Counted from the first letter of the stretch, positions 45,909 to 55,630 are shown. The stretch: 64,000 nucleotides of DNA from Crateriforma conspicua (GCF_007752935.1 NZ_CP036319.1:5808501-5872500), one strand, 5' to 3'. The notes: generated from the sequence alone by a model not told the origin. A program made the numbers and translations.

Positions 45909-46092
45909 AGTTTGGATGTCAGTCGGGTATTAGGATTCGAGCCGCGTGGATTGAACGCGAGTGGATTCGATGGTGAGTGCACGACGCGAAATTCGCTGAC
46001 TGGCAGACTTTGCCCAGCCTTCACATTCTTCGACGTCTGGTCAACTATAACGGCCGCTCTTCTTCATCACTATGCCAGTCGCTGGACCACCG

Positions 46093-47010
46093 ATGACCGC
46101 AACGCTTCTGAACGGAAAACAGATCGCACAGGAGATTCGAGCCGAAATCGCCGAACAGGTTCGCCGGCGTGTTCAGGCCGGGAAATCGCAGCCCAAGCTG
46201 TGCGCGATCCTGGTGGGGGATGATCCCGCCAGTCAGGTGTACGTTCGCAACAAAGAACGGGCCTGTGAAAAAGCGGGAATTGCGGGCACGGTCGACCGAT
46301 TGCCCGCCACCACCACCGGCACCGAACTGCTGGCGCGGATCGAACAACTGAACCACGATCCCACCGTGCACGGCATCCTGGTCCAATTGCCGTTGCCTAA
46401 ATCCGAATCGTCGGCCGATCCACTGGACGAACGACGGGTATTGGACGCCGTTTCGCCGCTGAAGGACGTGGACGCGTTCAGCCCCGTCAACGTGGGATTG
46501 CTGATGCAGGGGCGGCCACGTTTTCTGCCTTGCACCCCGCATGGCGTCGTTCAACTGCTGCATCGCTGTGACCGAGGCGTCGCGGGCAAACACGTCGTGG
46601 TGATCGGACGCAGCGATATCGTCGGCAAACCCATCGCGTCGATGCTGTCACAGCGAACGAACATGGCCAATCAAGGCGACGCGGAAGGCGGCCGCGATGT
46701 GGCCAACGCCACGGTGACGATCGCCCACAGCCGGACGGAAAACCTTGCCGACCTTGTCCGCCAAGCCGACTGTGTCATCGCAGCAGTGGGCATCCCAAAG
46801 CTGGTGACCGCCGACATGATCCGTCCCGGTGCGACGGTCGTAGACGTCGGGATCAATCGAGTCGACGACAAACTGGTCGGCGACGTCGACTTTGAAGGCG
46901 TCAAAGAAGTCGCCGGCGCGATCACACCAGTTCCCGGCGGCGTCGGACCATTGACCATCGCCATGCTGCTGCACAACACGGTCAAAGCCGCGGAACTGGC
47001 CGACGGATAA
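46093..47010 (+). CDS. folD: Bifunctional methylenetetrahydrofolate dehydrogenase/cyclohydrolase
   Basis: A 305-aa FolD of standard length. It interconverts 5,10-methylene-, 5,10-methenyl- and 10-formyl-tetrahydrofolate with NADP(H). Motifs: AILVGDDPASQVYVRNKERA with the catalytic Lys of the YVxxK region, GILVQLPLP, DVDAFSPVNVG, PCTPHGVVQLL, VVVIGRSDIVGKPIA for NADP binding, and PVPGGVGPLTIAMLLHNT. An insert of about ten residues (QGDAEGGRDVA) lies after the NADP motif. The ATG at 46093 (MTATLLNGK) fits the family better than 46072. It appears monocistronic. Confidence 0.96.
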   Translation: MTATLLNGKQIAQEIRAEIAEQVRRRVQAGKSQPKLCAILVGDDPASQVYVRNKERACEKAGIAGTVDRLPATTTGTELLARIEQLNHDPTVHGILVQLPLPKSESSADPLDERRVLDAVSPLKDVDAFSPVNVGLLMQGRPRFLPCTPHGVVQLLHRCDRGVAGKHVVVIGRSDIVGKPIASMLSQRTNMANQGDAEGGRDVANATVTIAHSRTENLADLVRQADCVIAAVGIPKLVTADMIRPGATVVDVGINRVDDKLVGDVDFEGVKEVAGAITPVPGGVGPLTIAMLLHNTVKAAELADG

Positions 47011-47078
47011 GGGCTAGGTGCCGTCACGCCGTCATCGGCATCTGGCAATTGGCACATCGCAACCGTGCCGGCGCGTGA

Positions 47079-48032
47079 CTACGCCGCCTGTGTCATCGCA
47101 GCTTTCTGCAGACGCTTGGCGATCTTTGGCGGCGGCTGGCGCCAGCGTCGGTGCAACCACCAGTATTGTTCCACGGACATGTCGATCGCTTCGGCCAACC
47201 GCGCGTTGTACCAGCGGGTCAGTGTTTGCACGCTCGCGCAGACCTTGTTCGGATCGTCGGCCGGATCAGCGACGCCGACGCATCCCGATTCGAACGTCAT
47301 CGGTTGTCCGTCGATGCGGCGGGTGTAAGCGGCCAACATTGGGGCCCCCGACGACAATGTGAACAACGCCAAGGCTTTGTGACACGAAGCGGGGGTGCCC
47401 AGAAAATTCACCCAGCATCCTTTGTCACCCGCGTGTTGGTCGGCCAACAGTGACAACGCCCCACCACTGCGAAGCAACCGTTCGACCTCCGGTGCGCTGC
47501 CGTCCTTGTCGACCAAGTGCTGGCCCTTCGCACTGCGAAAACGCTTGACCCAATCATCGATGAATCGGTTGTCCAGCCGCCGCGCGATCGACGTGGTTTG
47601 AAAGCCCATCAACCCGATCAAGTAGCCACCGATTTCAAAATTCCCGAAGTGCCCGGTGACCGTCACCGTGGGTCGTCGCCCCAACAAAATTCGCAACATC
47701 GCGCGGTTCTGGCGAAAACGAATGTGACGGGGCCAGTTGCACAGGTGCAATCGACGCTGGGCCCAGGCGATCTCGCATCCCATCAGCAACAGCGAATGCC
47801 ACATCGACCGCATCAAGGCTGCGGCTTGCTCTTCGGTGGCGTCGGGAAAGACACGGCGGATGTTTTCGCGTGTGACGCGATAGCGAATCTTGATCGGGCC
47901 GGTCAGCAACCAGGCCAAGACCCGACACATACGATCGCCCATGTCGGCCGGCAACACCTGCACGACCGAAACCAACAGCCGCACCAAAAGGTACGCGGCG
48001 GCATCGGTGGCCTGTCGCTTCCAAGCTTGCAT
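47079..48032 (-). CDS. LpxL/HtrB-type lysophospholipid acyltransferase
   Basis: A 317-aa protein with an N-terminal hydrophobic segment (AAYLLVRLLVSVVQVL) and the acyltransferase active site TGHFGNFEIGG, giving the H-x4-E form of the motif. Later blocks SLLADQHAGDKGCWVNFLG and SVEQYWWLHRRW are typical of lipid A acyltransferases, which add secondary acyl chains from acyl-ACP to lipid A. Its presence fits a planctomycete with a Gram-negative-type outer membrane. It converges on folD and is followed on the same strand by no related gene. Confidence 0.92.
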   Translation of the reverse strand: MQAWKRQATDAAAYLLVRLLVSVVQVLPADMGDRMCRVLAWLLTGPIKIRYRVTRENIRRVFPDATEEQAAALMRSMWHSLLLMGCEIAWAQRRLHLCNWPRHIRFRQNRAMLRILLGRRPTVTVTGHFGNFEIGGYLIGLMGFQTTSIARRLDNRFIDDWVKRFRSAKGQHLVDKDGSAPEVERLLRSGGALSLLADQHAGDKGCWVNFLGTPASCHKALALFTLSSGAPMLAAYTRRIDGQPMTFESGCVGVADPADDPNKVCASVQTLTRWYNARLAEAIDMSVEQYWWLHRRWRQPPPKIAKRLQKAAMTQAA

Positions 48033-48119
48033 CGATCCAATTCGGTGGAAGGTGATCCGTCACTTCAGCCCTGAATTCACAGGAAACCGGCGGGCGTACC
48101 GGCACACCCGCTGGATTCA

Positions 48120-50069
48120 TCATCCCGCAACCGGGGATTCGTCACCAGACCGATTTCCGGTCATCAGCGAGACCACGATCAAAGTCAGAAACGCCAAGGG
48201 GATTGTCACAATCCCGGGTTGGCCAAACGGCGTCGGCGCACCATCCGGATCGATACCGTAGACCGATTCAAACGTATCGGCCGACAACAACACCCACGCC
48301 AACGAGCTGAACATTCCGACCAGGATGCTGGCGACGATCCCTTGCCGGGTCGTCCTTTTCCAAAACAGCAACATTACCAACGAGGGCAAATTCGCACTGG
48401 CGGCCACGCTGAATGCCCAGCCGACCAGGTAACTCAAATTCAAGCCCTGGAACAGGATGCCCAACACAATCGCAACGATGCCGACGATGACCGCCGAAAT
48501 TTTCGCCACGCGGACCTGGCGAGCCCCCGACAGTTGCAGACCAAAGACGCCTTCCAGCAAATCGTGAGCGACGGCACCGCTGCTGGCCAAGATCAGCCCG
48601 CTGACGGTGCCCAACACCGTGGTGAACGCGATCGCCGAAATGATCGCAAACAACCAATCATTGAAACTGCGTGCCAACAACGGCGCGGCCATGTTGTTGC
48701 TGGTCAAGTCGAGCGCCCCGTTGGTCATCGCGCCCAAGCCCAGATACAACGTCAGCACATAGAAAAAACCGATCGTCGCAATTCCGACAATCGTGCTTTT
48801 GCGTGCCGCCGCGGCATCCTTGACCGTGTAATACCGAATCAAGATATGGGGCAACGAAGCGGTCCCGCAAAACAGTGCCAACATCAGTGACAGAAAATTG
48901 ATCTTACCGACCCAGCTATCACCGCGAATACCTTGAAAACGTGGGTGTTCGCCCGGCCGCAACACCTGCGAACCTTCGGTCGCTTTTGGATAGTAGATCG
49001 TTGACATCGTTTCATCATCATGCCAAACGCTGGTCTTTTTCCAAAGCACGACTTCGCTTTGACGCAACGTCGACAAATAGGCCGCGGGCCCGAGTGGTCC
49101 GGTCTGCTGTTGATCATCAGGCAAACGACTGACATAGCCGCCGGTCAGTAGTTCGCGTTGGCCCTGATCGCGTCCAAGTGGAGCCCCGTCGATCAACGTC
49201 GCTGCGTCCGTTTTTCGAACCGACTGGGCCTGGCGCAACCAAACCTGTGCACCGGAGCGTTCGATCCGAAACAAATCAAAGCCTCGACCGTCGTCTCGCG
49301 TCAATCGAATGAAATCCTGGGCCTCCGCCCAACCATCCTCCGGTGCCACCACGGTCCGTCCCGCGATCATTGCATCACCGGATCCCGTGCGCTCGGCGGC
49401 AACCTCGCTTTCATCCAGCGGCCCGATCGACTGGAATCCGCCATCGTCGACCTTCAATCCCTTGGACAGAACGATTGCCACGAGGACGGCGCTGAAGATG
49501 ACCAGCAGAGATCCTTTCAAAAACTGGACCCAGGTCGTGCTGACCATTCCTGCGGTGACGACGATCACGATCACCACCGCACCCACAGCGACGACACCGA
49601 TCCAGTGGGGCAGTCCCAGCAGGGGCTGGATCAGCACACCGGCGCCGACCATCTGCGGAATCAGATAGAAAACGCTGACGACCAGCGTGCTGACGCCCGC
49701 CGCACCACGAATGCCGGGTGATTGAAACTTGGCGTCCAACGCATCGGCAAACGTGAATCGCCCCAGCCGCTTCATCGGTTCGGCGATGACGAACAGTGCA
49801 ACCACCCAGCCCGCCAAGTAACCGATCGAGTACAGGAATCCATCGTACCCGTACGACGCGATCATCCCGCAGATGCCCAAAAACGATGCCGCCGACAGAT
49901 AGTCCCCGGCAAACGCGACACCATTGATCGCCCATGGGATTTGACCATGGGCGGCGAAGTAGCCTTCGGACGACGTCGCTCGGCGTCCCAGGTAAAAACT
50001 GATGCCCAGCGTGAGCGCGACGAAGGCCGCAAAGGCGACGATTGCCGCGACGGATGCGTCGTAAATCAC
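48120..50069 (-). CDS. Sodium:solute symporter (ActP-like) with large extracytoplasmic insertion
   Basis: A 649-aa SSS-family transporter. Membrane segments are evident from residue 7 onward (AIVAFAAFVALTLGISFYLG, GVAFAGDYLSAASFLGICG, GYLAGWVVALFVIAEPM, and later LSYLVGWAFSVAASANLPSL). Between about residues 205 and 345 sits a hydrophilic block (DDGGFQSIGPLDESEV, GQRELLTGGYVSRLPDD, PGEHPRFQGIRGD) that makes the protein about 100 residues longer than E. coli ActP. It probably imports acetate or another short carboxylate with Na+. The gene overlaps the DUF485 gene by an ATGA, the standard yjcH-actP arrangement. Confidence 0.9.
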   Translation of the reverse strand: MIYDASVAAIVAFAAFVALTLGISFYLGRRATSSEGYFAAHGQIPWAINGVAFAGDYLSAASFLGICGMIASYGYDGFLYSIGYLAGWVVALFVIAEPMKRLGRFTFADALDAKFQSPGIRGAAGVSTLVVSVFYLIPQMVGAGVLIQPLLGLPHWIGVVAVGAVVIVIVVTAGMVSTTWVQFLKGSLLVIFSAVLVAIVLSKGLKVDDGGFQSIGPLDESEVAAERTGSGDAMIAGRTVVAPEDGWAEAQDFIRLTRDDGRGFDLFRIERSGAQVWLRQAQSVRKTDAATLIDGAPLGRDQGQRELLTGGYVSRLPDDQQQTGPLGPAAYLSTLRQSEVVLWKKTSVWHDDETMSTIYYPKATEGSQVLRPGEHPRFQGIRGDSWVGKINFLSLMLALFCGTASLPHILIRYYTVKDAAAARKSTIVGIATIGFFYVLTLYLGLGAMTNGALDLTSNNMAAPLLARSFNDWLFAIISAIAFTTVLGTVSGLILASSGAVAHDLLEGVFGLQLSGARQVRVAKISAVIVGIVAIVLGILFQGLNLSYLVGWAFSVAASANLPSLVMLLFWKRTTRQGIVASILVGMFSSLAWVLLSADTFESVYGIDPDGAPTPFGQPGIVTIPLAFLTLIVVSLMTGNRSGDESPVAG

Positions 50070-50338
50070 GAGCGATCCTCCATCGCTTCGGCAGCTTCAT
50101 CGTCCGGTTCGACACGACAAAACCAGCCGTAGATGCCCGCCAGTAAAACCGCCACGACGATCAATCCAAACCCATAAACGATCGCCAGGTTCAGCCCCCA
50201 GAACAACACCCGGTCGAACGCATCGGGCGCGAACGCGCCGGTCAGCACGAACCCCAAGTAACACAACAAATACAACGCAAACAAAACCAACCCCAACTTG
50301 GCGTTGAAGCGTTGTGCGTCGACAGACGTTTGGGTCAT
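50066..50338 (-). CDS. DUF485 membrane protein (YjcH-like symporter partner)
   Basis: A 90-aa protein with two membrane helices (LGLVLFALYLLCYLGFVLTG and LAIVYGFGLIVVAVLLAGIY) and an acidic tail, matching DUF485 proteins encoded with ActP-type symporters. The start at the ATG at 50338 gives the usual family length; longer frames to 50452 overlap the next gene's end region. Four-nt overlap with the symporter gene shows translational coupling. Confidence 0.92.
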   Translation of the reverse strand: MTQTSVDAQRFNAKLGLVLFALYLLCYLGFVLTGAFAPDAFDRVLFWGLNLAIVYGFGLIVVAVLLAGIYGWFCRVEPDDEAAEAMEDRS

Positions 50339-50418
50339 CGGCGGACCTTGGCAAAGAACGATACGCGATCGGGACATCCAGCGGGTCGCAAACTGCGTGC
50401 GAGCCGTGGCGGATGTTT

Positions 50419-51585
50419 CTAGCGTATTGGCTCGTCGTCGTGGGGTGACCACGACGGCTGTACCGGGTCGCCGCCGAACATTTCTTCGATGCTTTCGATG
50501 TAATCCAGTGCCTGCTGCAGCGTATCGACCGACACACCGGCAACACGACCGCCGCGGTCACAATCCCCCAACAACAGCAGATCCTCGAACCACGGATGCG
50601 ATGCCAAACGACGTCGGCGGCGGGCACCGATCGTGTGGTCGTGAATTTTGTGGGCTTCCATGTGATGGGCGATCAGCCAAGCGGTACGCGGACTGATGTA
50701 GCCATCCAGGGCCTCCAGCGCCGCGACCGAATGATCATCGGGATCGATCGCTTTGCCGATGTCATGCAGCAGCGCGGCCAACAGAAATTCTTCGTCATAG
50801 GGTGACTCGTCCTTGGCCAGTCCGAACACTTGCAGACTGTGATAAAGCGCATCGCCTTCGGGGTGCCAACGCGGCGACTGGACGACATTTTCCAGCGGGA
50901 CCATCAAAGCCTGGAAAACTTGAAAACGGTCGGGACGTCCCTGGATCTGCTGCAGGGATGTCGACAGCGACGCGGCATCGTAATCGTGTGCGAACACCAA
51001 CAGCTTTTCCAACTGCGACGCGGAAGCCCTTTCGATCGCTTTGCCGGTGATGCTGCTCTTGAATCGATGTCCGATCCACTTCAACGGATAGACCGTCAGT
51101 TCAATCGGGAATTCGTCATCGATGCGGATATGGGTAAACACACGCGGTTGGCCGTCTTTGACCACTTGCTTGCGAACCACCTGACAGGCGAACCCCAACG
51201 AATCGACTTCGTCGGCGATCGTGTCGGGATGATTTCCAAAGACATGGATGTCGATGTCACTGCCGTCGCGGACCGATCCGGTCAGCACGCTGCCGATCAA
51301 CTTGGCATGGTGAGCGTCCAGTTGCCGCAGCCACCACAAGGCGCGTAAACGCATTCGCCCCAATCGTCCGTGGCGGGCATCGGCGTCGGTTTCGTGCAAC
51401 CGTGTCAGCACCTGGATCTGGTCGCGAACCTCGGCATTGCTGGGCAAGTCGGCCGGTTTGACCCAGCCACGCACTGTCCGTCGCGACGCCTTGATCTTGG
51501 CTTGGAAGTATTCCGTTTCCTGTCGGCTGTACATCAATCTGGCCGCCTCGAACGCGATTTGACGGCGCAGCTTCGAATCTTTCAT
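50419..51585 (-). CDS. Nucleotidyltransferase-HD domain fusion protein
   Basis: A 388-aa protein. Residues 1-85 are helical and basic with unknown role (KASRRTVRGWVKPADLP looks helix-turn-helix-like). A minimal nucleotidyltransferase domain follows, with GSVLTGSVRDGSDIDIHVFG providing the GS and DxD residues. A C-terminal HD domain has HSLQVFGLA, LLAALLHDIGKAIDPDDHS and AHHMEAHKIHDH, the H..HD..H..D metal ligands. Pol-beta-type transferase plus HD combinations occur in GlnD, RelA/SpoT-like and tRNA-modifying enzymes, but this short arrangement matches none of them. Substrate unknown. The start was set at the ATG at 51585; 51660 is in frame. Confidence 0.82.
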   Translation of the reverse strand: MKDSKLRRQIAFEAARLMYSRQETEYFQAKIKASRRTVRGWVKPADLPSNAEVRDQIQVLTRLHETDADARHGRLGRMRLRALWWLRQLDAHHAKLIGSVLTGSVRDGSDIDIHVFGNHPDTIADEVDSLGFACQVVRKQVVKDGQPRVFTHIRIDDEFPIELTVYPLKWIGHRFKSSITGKAIERASASQLEKLLVFAHDYDAASLSTSLQQIQGRPDRFQVFQALMVPLENVVQSPRWHPEGDALYHSLQVFGLAKDESPYDEEFLLAALLHDIGKAIDPDDHSVAALEALDGYISPRTAWLIAHHMEAHKIHDHTIGARRRRRLASHPWFEDLLLLGDCDRGGRVAGVSVDTLQQALDYIESIEEMFGGDPVQPSWSPHDDEPIR

Positions 51586-51672
51586 CCGTGGGGTCCGTTC
51601 GATGCGGACCCGGTCATGCAAAGGAGCAGGGCAGGGTGGAAGCGTCTTTCGGCGATCCACCTGAGTGAAGAT

Positions 51673-52590
51673 TTACAGGCCCACCAAAGGAACCCGCAAA
51701 CCATCGTAGGCCAACTCGATTCCCGGCGGCAAGGATTCGTTGGTCGGCCCGTGATCCAAATCGTGCCCGATATGAGTCAGCAGAGTCCGCTTGGGGGACA
51801 GTTCAGAAGACACCTCGATCGCCTGATCAACGGTGAAGTGCGTCGGGTGGGGTTTGTACCGCAGCGCGCCGATGACCAGCGTGTCCAGCCCCTGCAGCAA
51901 CTCCATCGAGGCGTCCGGGATCCCGTTGGTGTCCGTGCAATAGGCGAAATCACCGATGCGGAACCCCAGCACTTCGAAATGTGGCCCGTGCAGCATCGGG
52001 ATCGGCGTCACCGGGACGCCCAACGCTTCGAAGCGATCATGAGTGATGCGGCGAAGCTCCAACCGCGGCTTGGATCCCGGATGGGTTTCCACGCGATCGG
52101 AAAACGCATAGTCGAATGACTTGCGAATCCGTTCGTCCACTTGTTGCTGACAATAAATCGGCACGGGGGCGTGCAGACGAAAAGGAAACAGACGCACGTC
52201 GTCGAGCCCGAACAGGTGATCAGCGTGCTCGTGCGTGAACATGATCGCGTGGATCAGCCCGATGTCTTCCCGCAGCAACTGCGTCCGCAGATCGGGCGGG
52301 GTGTCGACCAGGAGGTCCCCGTCAGGCAATCGAAAGACGATCGCGCAGCGTGTTCGCTTGTTTTTGGGATCGCTGCTGCGGCAAACCGGGCAATCACAGC
52401 CGATGGCCGGCACACCCACGCTGGTCCCGGTGCCCAGAAAAACGACCTCCGGACGCGACGAATCAGCCGATCGGTCGGCCTGGTCCGCGTCCGTTGCCGG
52501 GCGACGATCCCCCGGCGCCGGGGTCGTTTTGGCCCGGCCAGACGACGCGTTGGACGGCAAATCGGCAGACGAAGACGCTGGCTTGGTCAC
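51673..52590 (-). CDS. PhnP-like metallo-beta-lactamase-fold hydrolase
   Basis: A 305-aa protein. The first 45 residues are Ser/Ala/Asp-rich and likely disordered. The MBL fold begins VVFLGTGTSVGVPAIGC and has a zinc-type CDCPVC, the metal motif THEHADHLFGLDD, YCTDTNGIP, and LLTHIGHDLDHG near the end. PhnP cleaves cyclic phosphodiesters such as 5-phosphoribosyl-1,2-cyclic phosphate, and relatives act on other phosphodiesters. The start is GTG at 52590; an internal start nearer the fold is possible. The HD fusion gene lies downstream on the same strand, 87 nt or less away, so co-transcription is likely. Confidence 0.88.
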   Translation of the reverse strand: MTKPASSSADLPSNASSGRAKTTPAPGDRRPATDADQADRSADSSRPEVVFLGTGTSVGVPAIGCDCPVCRSSDPKNKRTRCAIVFRLPDGDLLVDTPPDLRTQLLREDIGLIHAIMFTHEHADHLFGLDDVRLFPFRLHAPVPIYCQQQVDERIRKSFDYAFSDRVETHPGSKPRLELRRITHDRFEALGVPVTPIPMLHGPHFEVLGFRIGDFAYCTDTNGIPDASMELLQGLDTLVIGALRYKPHPTHFTVDQAIEVSSELSPKRTLLTHIGHDLDHGPTNESLPPGIELAYDGLRVPLVGL

Positions 52591-52928
52591 TCGCGAAGGC
52601 TCGGTAAAAGTGGATCCGGTCGGCGCGCTACCGCAGGGCCGATCCGCCGATCTTGCCCGCTGTCATAATCCGGGGCAATTGCCCCTTGGCCCGATCGGGG
52701 CGATTCTGCGATACTCTCCGGTCGCCTCAAGCTGTCAATCGTCCTGGACGACCGTCGCCGCGCCGCCTGGTCCGGCCATGCGTGTTGGCGATTCCACCGG
52801 CTTCCATGGCCGATTTGCCCGCCCGCCGACGACCGTGTGGGCCGATGAATATCCCGGTCGGACGGGTTCAAACAGACCGCCGGCCCATTGCGAATACAAA
52901 GAAGTCACCAGTAGGACCCCATTTGCCC
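52591..52928. other. Divergent intergenic region
   Basis: About 340 nt between the PhnP-like gene (minus) and the TIM-barrel gene (plus). The plus frame is open back to 52653 but has no ATG-preceded family sequence. No clear promoter or operator was identified. Confidence 0.4.
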
Positions 52929-53843
52929 ATGTTCAAAAACTTTTCCCCTCAAGCCCTGGGAATCAACGGCCGCCAAAGCGAATTGATCGAATTGTCATTG
53001 ACCTACGCGTTCCGTGGGATGGACGTCGATCTGCTGGACATGCTGCGTCGATCGCAACGCACGAGCGTGGAAGACGCCACGAAGTACCTGCGGGCGGCCG
53101 ACATCAAAATTGGTGGTTTTGAACTGGACATCGACTTGGACGCCGATGACGACGCGTTCACCGCACAGGTCGGCACCCTGCACCCGCTGACCGAATTGGC
53201 GGCCGAATTGCAGGTCGAACGTGCTTATTTGCGCGTCCCCTCGGGCACCGACCGATTGCCGTATCCGGAATACTTTGAAGTCCAGCGAAGCCGCCTGGAC
53301 CAAATCGCCGGTGTTTTGGCCGGTAAAGACATTCGCCTGGCCGTCGGTTTTTCGGCTTGCCCGACCGGTGACGAAGTCCAATTCCCGTTCGTCCGCGACG
53401 TCGAAGGCTTCATGGCGTTGATCTCCGCGACAACCGCCGACAACATTGGCTACCTGCTGGACACCTTCGATTGGATCGTCGGCGGTGGCGCGATGGATCA
53501 AATTACGGAAATTCCTGGTAGCAAGATCGTGGCCGTCCGCTTGTCGTCGCTGTCCGATTCGGTCGACGCATCGACGGCGAAGCCCACCGACCGCGTGCTG
53601 CCCGAAAAACAAGGCCTGTTGGACTTGGTCGCCCTGGTCAAGCATCTGGATTCGTCGGAGTTCGACGGTCCAATTGGCCCGGCTGCCAGCACGGCGAACT
53701 ATAAAGGTCAAACCCGCGAAAGTATCGTTCAGGCCGGCCAAGAAGCCGTCGATGCGATCCTCAGCGACGCCGGCCTGCACGTCGCTCCGCGACCGATGGA
53801 CCTGATCGAAGACATCCCTTACGAGCCGACACCGTCGATCTGA
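52929..53843 (+). CDS. Sugar phosphate isomerase/epimerase family TIM-barrel protein
   Basis: A 304-aa protein of the xylose-isomerase-like TIM-barrel superfamily. It has LIELSLTYAFRGMDVDLLDM at the start, IKIGGFELDIDLDADDD, LTELAAELQVERAYLRV, IRLAVGFSA, DNIGYLLDTFDWIVGG, KIVAVRLSSLSD and FDGPIGPAAS as successive beta/alpha units. Some metal-ligand positions expected in active epimerases are not obvious (for example, KIVAVRLS in place of a His-containing strand). The substrate is unknown. The ATG at 52929 gives the family length. Confidence 0.82.
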   Translation: MFKNFSPQALGINGRQSELIELSLTYAFRGMDVDLLDMLRRSQRTSVEDATKYLRAADIKIGGFELDIDLDADDDAFTAQVGTLHPLTELAAELQVERAYLRVPSGTDRLPYPEYFEVQRSRLDQIAGVLAGKDIRLAVGFSACPTGDEVQFPFVRDVEGFMALISATTADNIGYLLDTFDWIVGGGAMDQITEIPGSKIVAVRLSSLSDSVDASTAKPTDRVLPEKQGLLDLVALVKHLDSSEFDGPIGPAASTANYKGQTRESIVQAGQEAVDAILSDAGLHVAPRPMDLIEDIPYEPTPSI

Positions 53844-53878
53844 TCGCCGGGCATCGGCGCAGTCGAAGGCAACCACCT

Positions 53879-55612
53879 TTGAATCAACGTCACGCCGATC
53901 CCACCACGCCGGACACCCAAGATCGTCCGGTATTCTGGACTTCCAAACGCCGAATCGGGAACCTTTTCCTGTTCGGCGTTGCCGTTTGGGCCGCCACCAC
54001 GTTGGCGTTTCCGCGGCCTTCTGCGTCCGATTCCTCAGGCCACAATCGGCGTGCATCGTCGGCGGTGGATGTTTCCGCGTCGCAATCAAACCGGCACAAC
54101 TTGCCGCTCCACCGGGTCGCCGCCAACGAAGCGCCTCCCACCGACGTCGCCTCCATTCGAGCTTTCTGCGGTGACTGTCACCCGATGCCGGACCCCACGC
54201 ACTTGCCCGCCGGGTATTGGCCCCAGCAGGTGTTGGACAAGATCGCTCTTTATCACCAATCCAGACGCAACGACTTGGTGATTCCTGATTACCAGGCGAT
54301 CGTCGACTACTTCGTCAAAGACGCACCGCCGGGATATCAATTTCCGCCACCCGTGGAATCGCTGGACAACACATTCCAGGCCGTGCCGCTGCAATGGGGT
54401 GGCGAAAAGGACTTGATGGCGGTGTCATCAACGTTGCCGTTGGTCGACGGGCGCACTCCCGAAGACGCGATTTCGTTGGCGGTGACCGATTTGTGGACCG
54501 GCGTCGTCAAGCGTCTGGAGTTCCATCGTTCCGAATCGAGCGAAACGTCCAAGGTGGACGTGACGTCGACGCTGTTGGGCCGCGGCGGAAATCCGTCACG
54601 AATCCATGAAGCCGATTTGGACGCCGACGGAATCATGGACTACGTCGTTTCCGACTTGGGTTCGATGGCACCCCAAGATGAACGCCAGGGGTCGGTGTGG
54701 TGGCTGCAGGGTCAAAGCGATGGTGGCTTTCGTCGACACGCACTGCGTTTGGGCCTGACACGCGTGGCCGATGCTCTGCCGTTTGACTACGACGGCGACG
54801 GTGACTTGGACCTGATCATCGCTGATTTCGGTCTGTATTTTTCCGGCGGCGTCGAAATCATGCGTCAGACGGGAATCCAAGACGGCATCCCACAATTCGA
54901 AACGGAGGTCCTGGACCCGCGGGATGGATGCATCGAAATTCTGATTGCCGATTTCAACGACGACGGCTTGGATGACCTGATCACCCTGGTGACCCAGAAC
55001 GCCGAATCAATCGACTTGTATCTGAACCGGGGCGACGGGCAACTGGAACGAAAAAACCTGCACACCGGTAACACACCGACGCTAGGCAGCAGCGGGATCG
55101 AAGTGGTCGACCTGGACAAAGACGGCGACCTGGATGTGGTTTACACCTGTGGCGACACCTTTGATGACAACATGGCCAAACCGTTTCACCACATCGGATG
55201 GTTGGAAAACGAAGGCACATTTCCGCTGACGCCCCATGAGTTGTTCCGCATGCCCGGCGTGTACACCGCGACGGTCGGCGACATCGACCAAGATGGTGAT
55301 TTGGATATCGCGGCCTGTTCGCTTTTGTCACAGCACCAGGTCGACGCTTATCCCCCCGGTTCCTTTCCGTCGGTCGTATGGCTGGAACAGACCGAAGACA
55401 TGGAATTTGCACCGCATGTTTTGGAAACCGACCGGTGCCATGCGGCGACCTGCCGGCTGATCGATATCGACCGCGATGGCGATTTGGATTTGTATGTTCC
55501 ACCACTGACCGTCGAAATGACGCCGCAAACCGAGTACGTTTGGTGGATGAATCGCACGATCGACGGGCCTGTCCCGTCTGATGAATCCGCCGATCAAACG
55601 GCGGCCCAGTGA
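53879..55612 (+). CDS. Membrane-anchored protein with heme-type CxxCH and VCBS/FG-GAP repeats
   Basis: A 577-aa protein. It has a membrane anchor (IGNLFLFGVAVWAATTLAF), then a cytochrome c-like region (FCGDCHPMPDPTHLPAGYWP, with CGDCH as heme site and a later Met). A beta-propeller of VCBS/FG-GAP repeats follows, with at least six Ca2+-loop sequences (DLDADGIMD, DYDGDGDLD, DFNDDGLDD, DLDKDGDLD, DIDQDGDLD, DIDRDGDLD). No ATG precedes the anchor, so the TTG at 53879, behind a GAAGG site, is the likely start. The TPR gene begins 18 nt downstream. A role in surface binding or electron-linked sensing is inference. Confidence 0.83.
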   Translation: MNQRHADPTTPDTQDRPVFWTSKRRIGNLFLFGVAVWAATTLAFPRPSASDSSGHNRRASSAVDVSASQSNRHNLPLHRVAANEAPPTDVASIRAFCGDCHPMPDPTHLPAGYWPQQVLDKIALYHQSRRNDLVIPDYQAIVDYFVKDAPPGYQFPPPVESLDNTFQAVPLQWGGEKDLMAVSSTLPLVDGRTPEDAISLAVTDLWTGVVKRLEFHRSESSETSKVDVTSTLLGRGGNPSRIHEADLDADGIMDYVVSDLGSMAPQDERQGSVWWLQGQSDGGFRRHALRLGLTRVADALPFDYDGDGDLDLIIADFGLYFSGGVEIMRQTGIQDGIPQFETEVLDPRDGCIEILIADFNDDGLDDLITLVTQNAESIDLYLNRGDGQLERKNLHTGNTPTLGSSGIEVVDLDKDGDLDVVYTCGDTFDDNMAKPFHHIGWLENEGTFPLTPHELFRMPGVYTATVGDIDQDGDLDIAACSLLSQHQVDAYPPGSFPSVVWLEQTEDMEFAPHVLETDRCHAATCRLIDIDRDGDLDLYVPPLTVEMTPQTEYVWWMNRTIDGPVPSDESADQTAAQ

Positions 55613-55630
55613 CGCTTGCCCAACGCCCCG

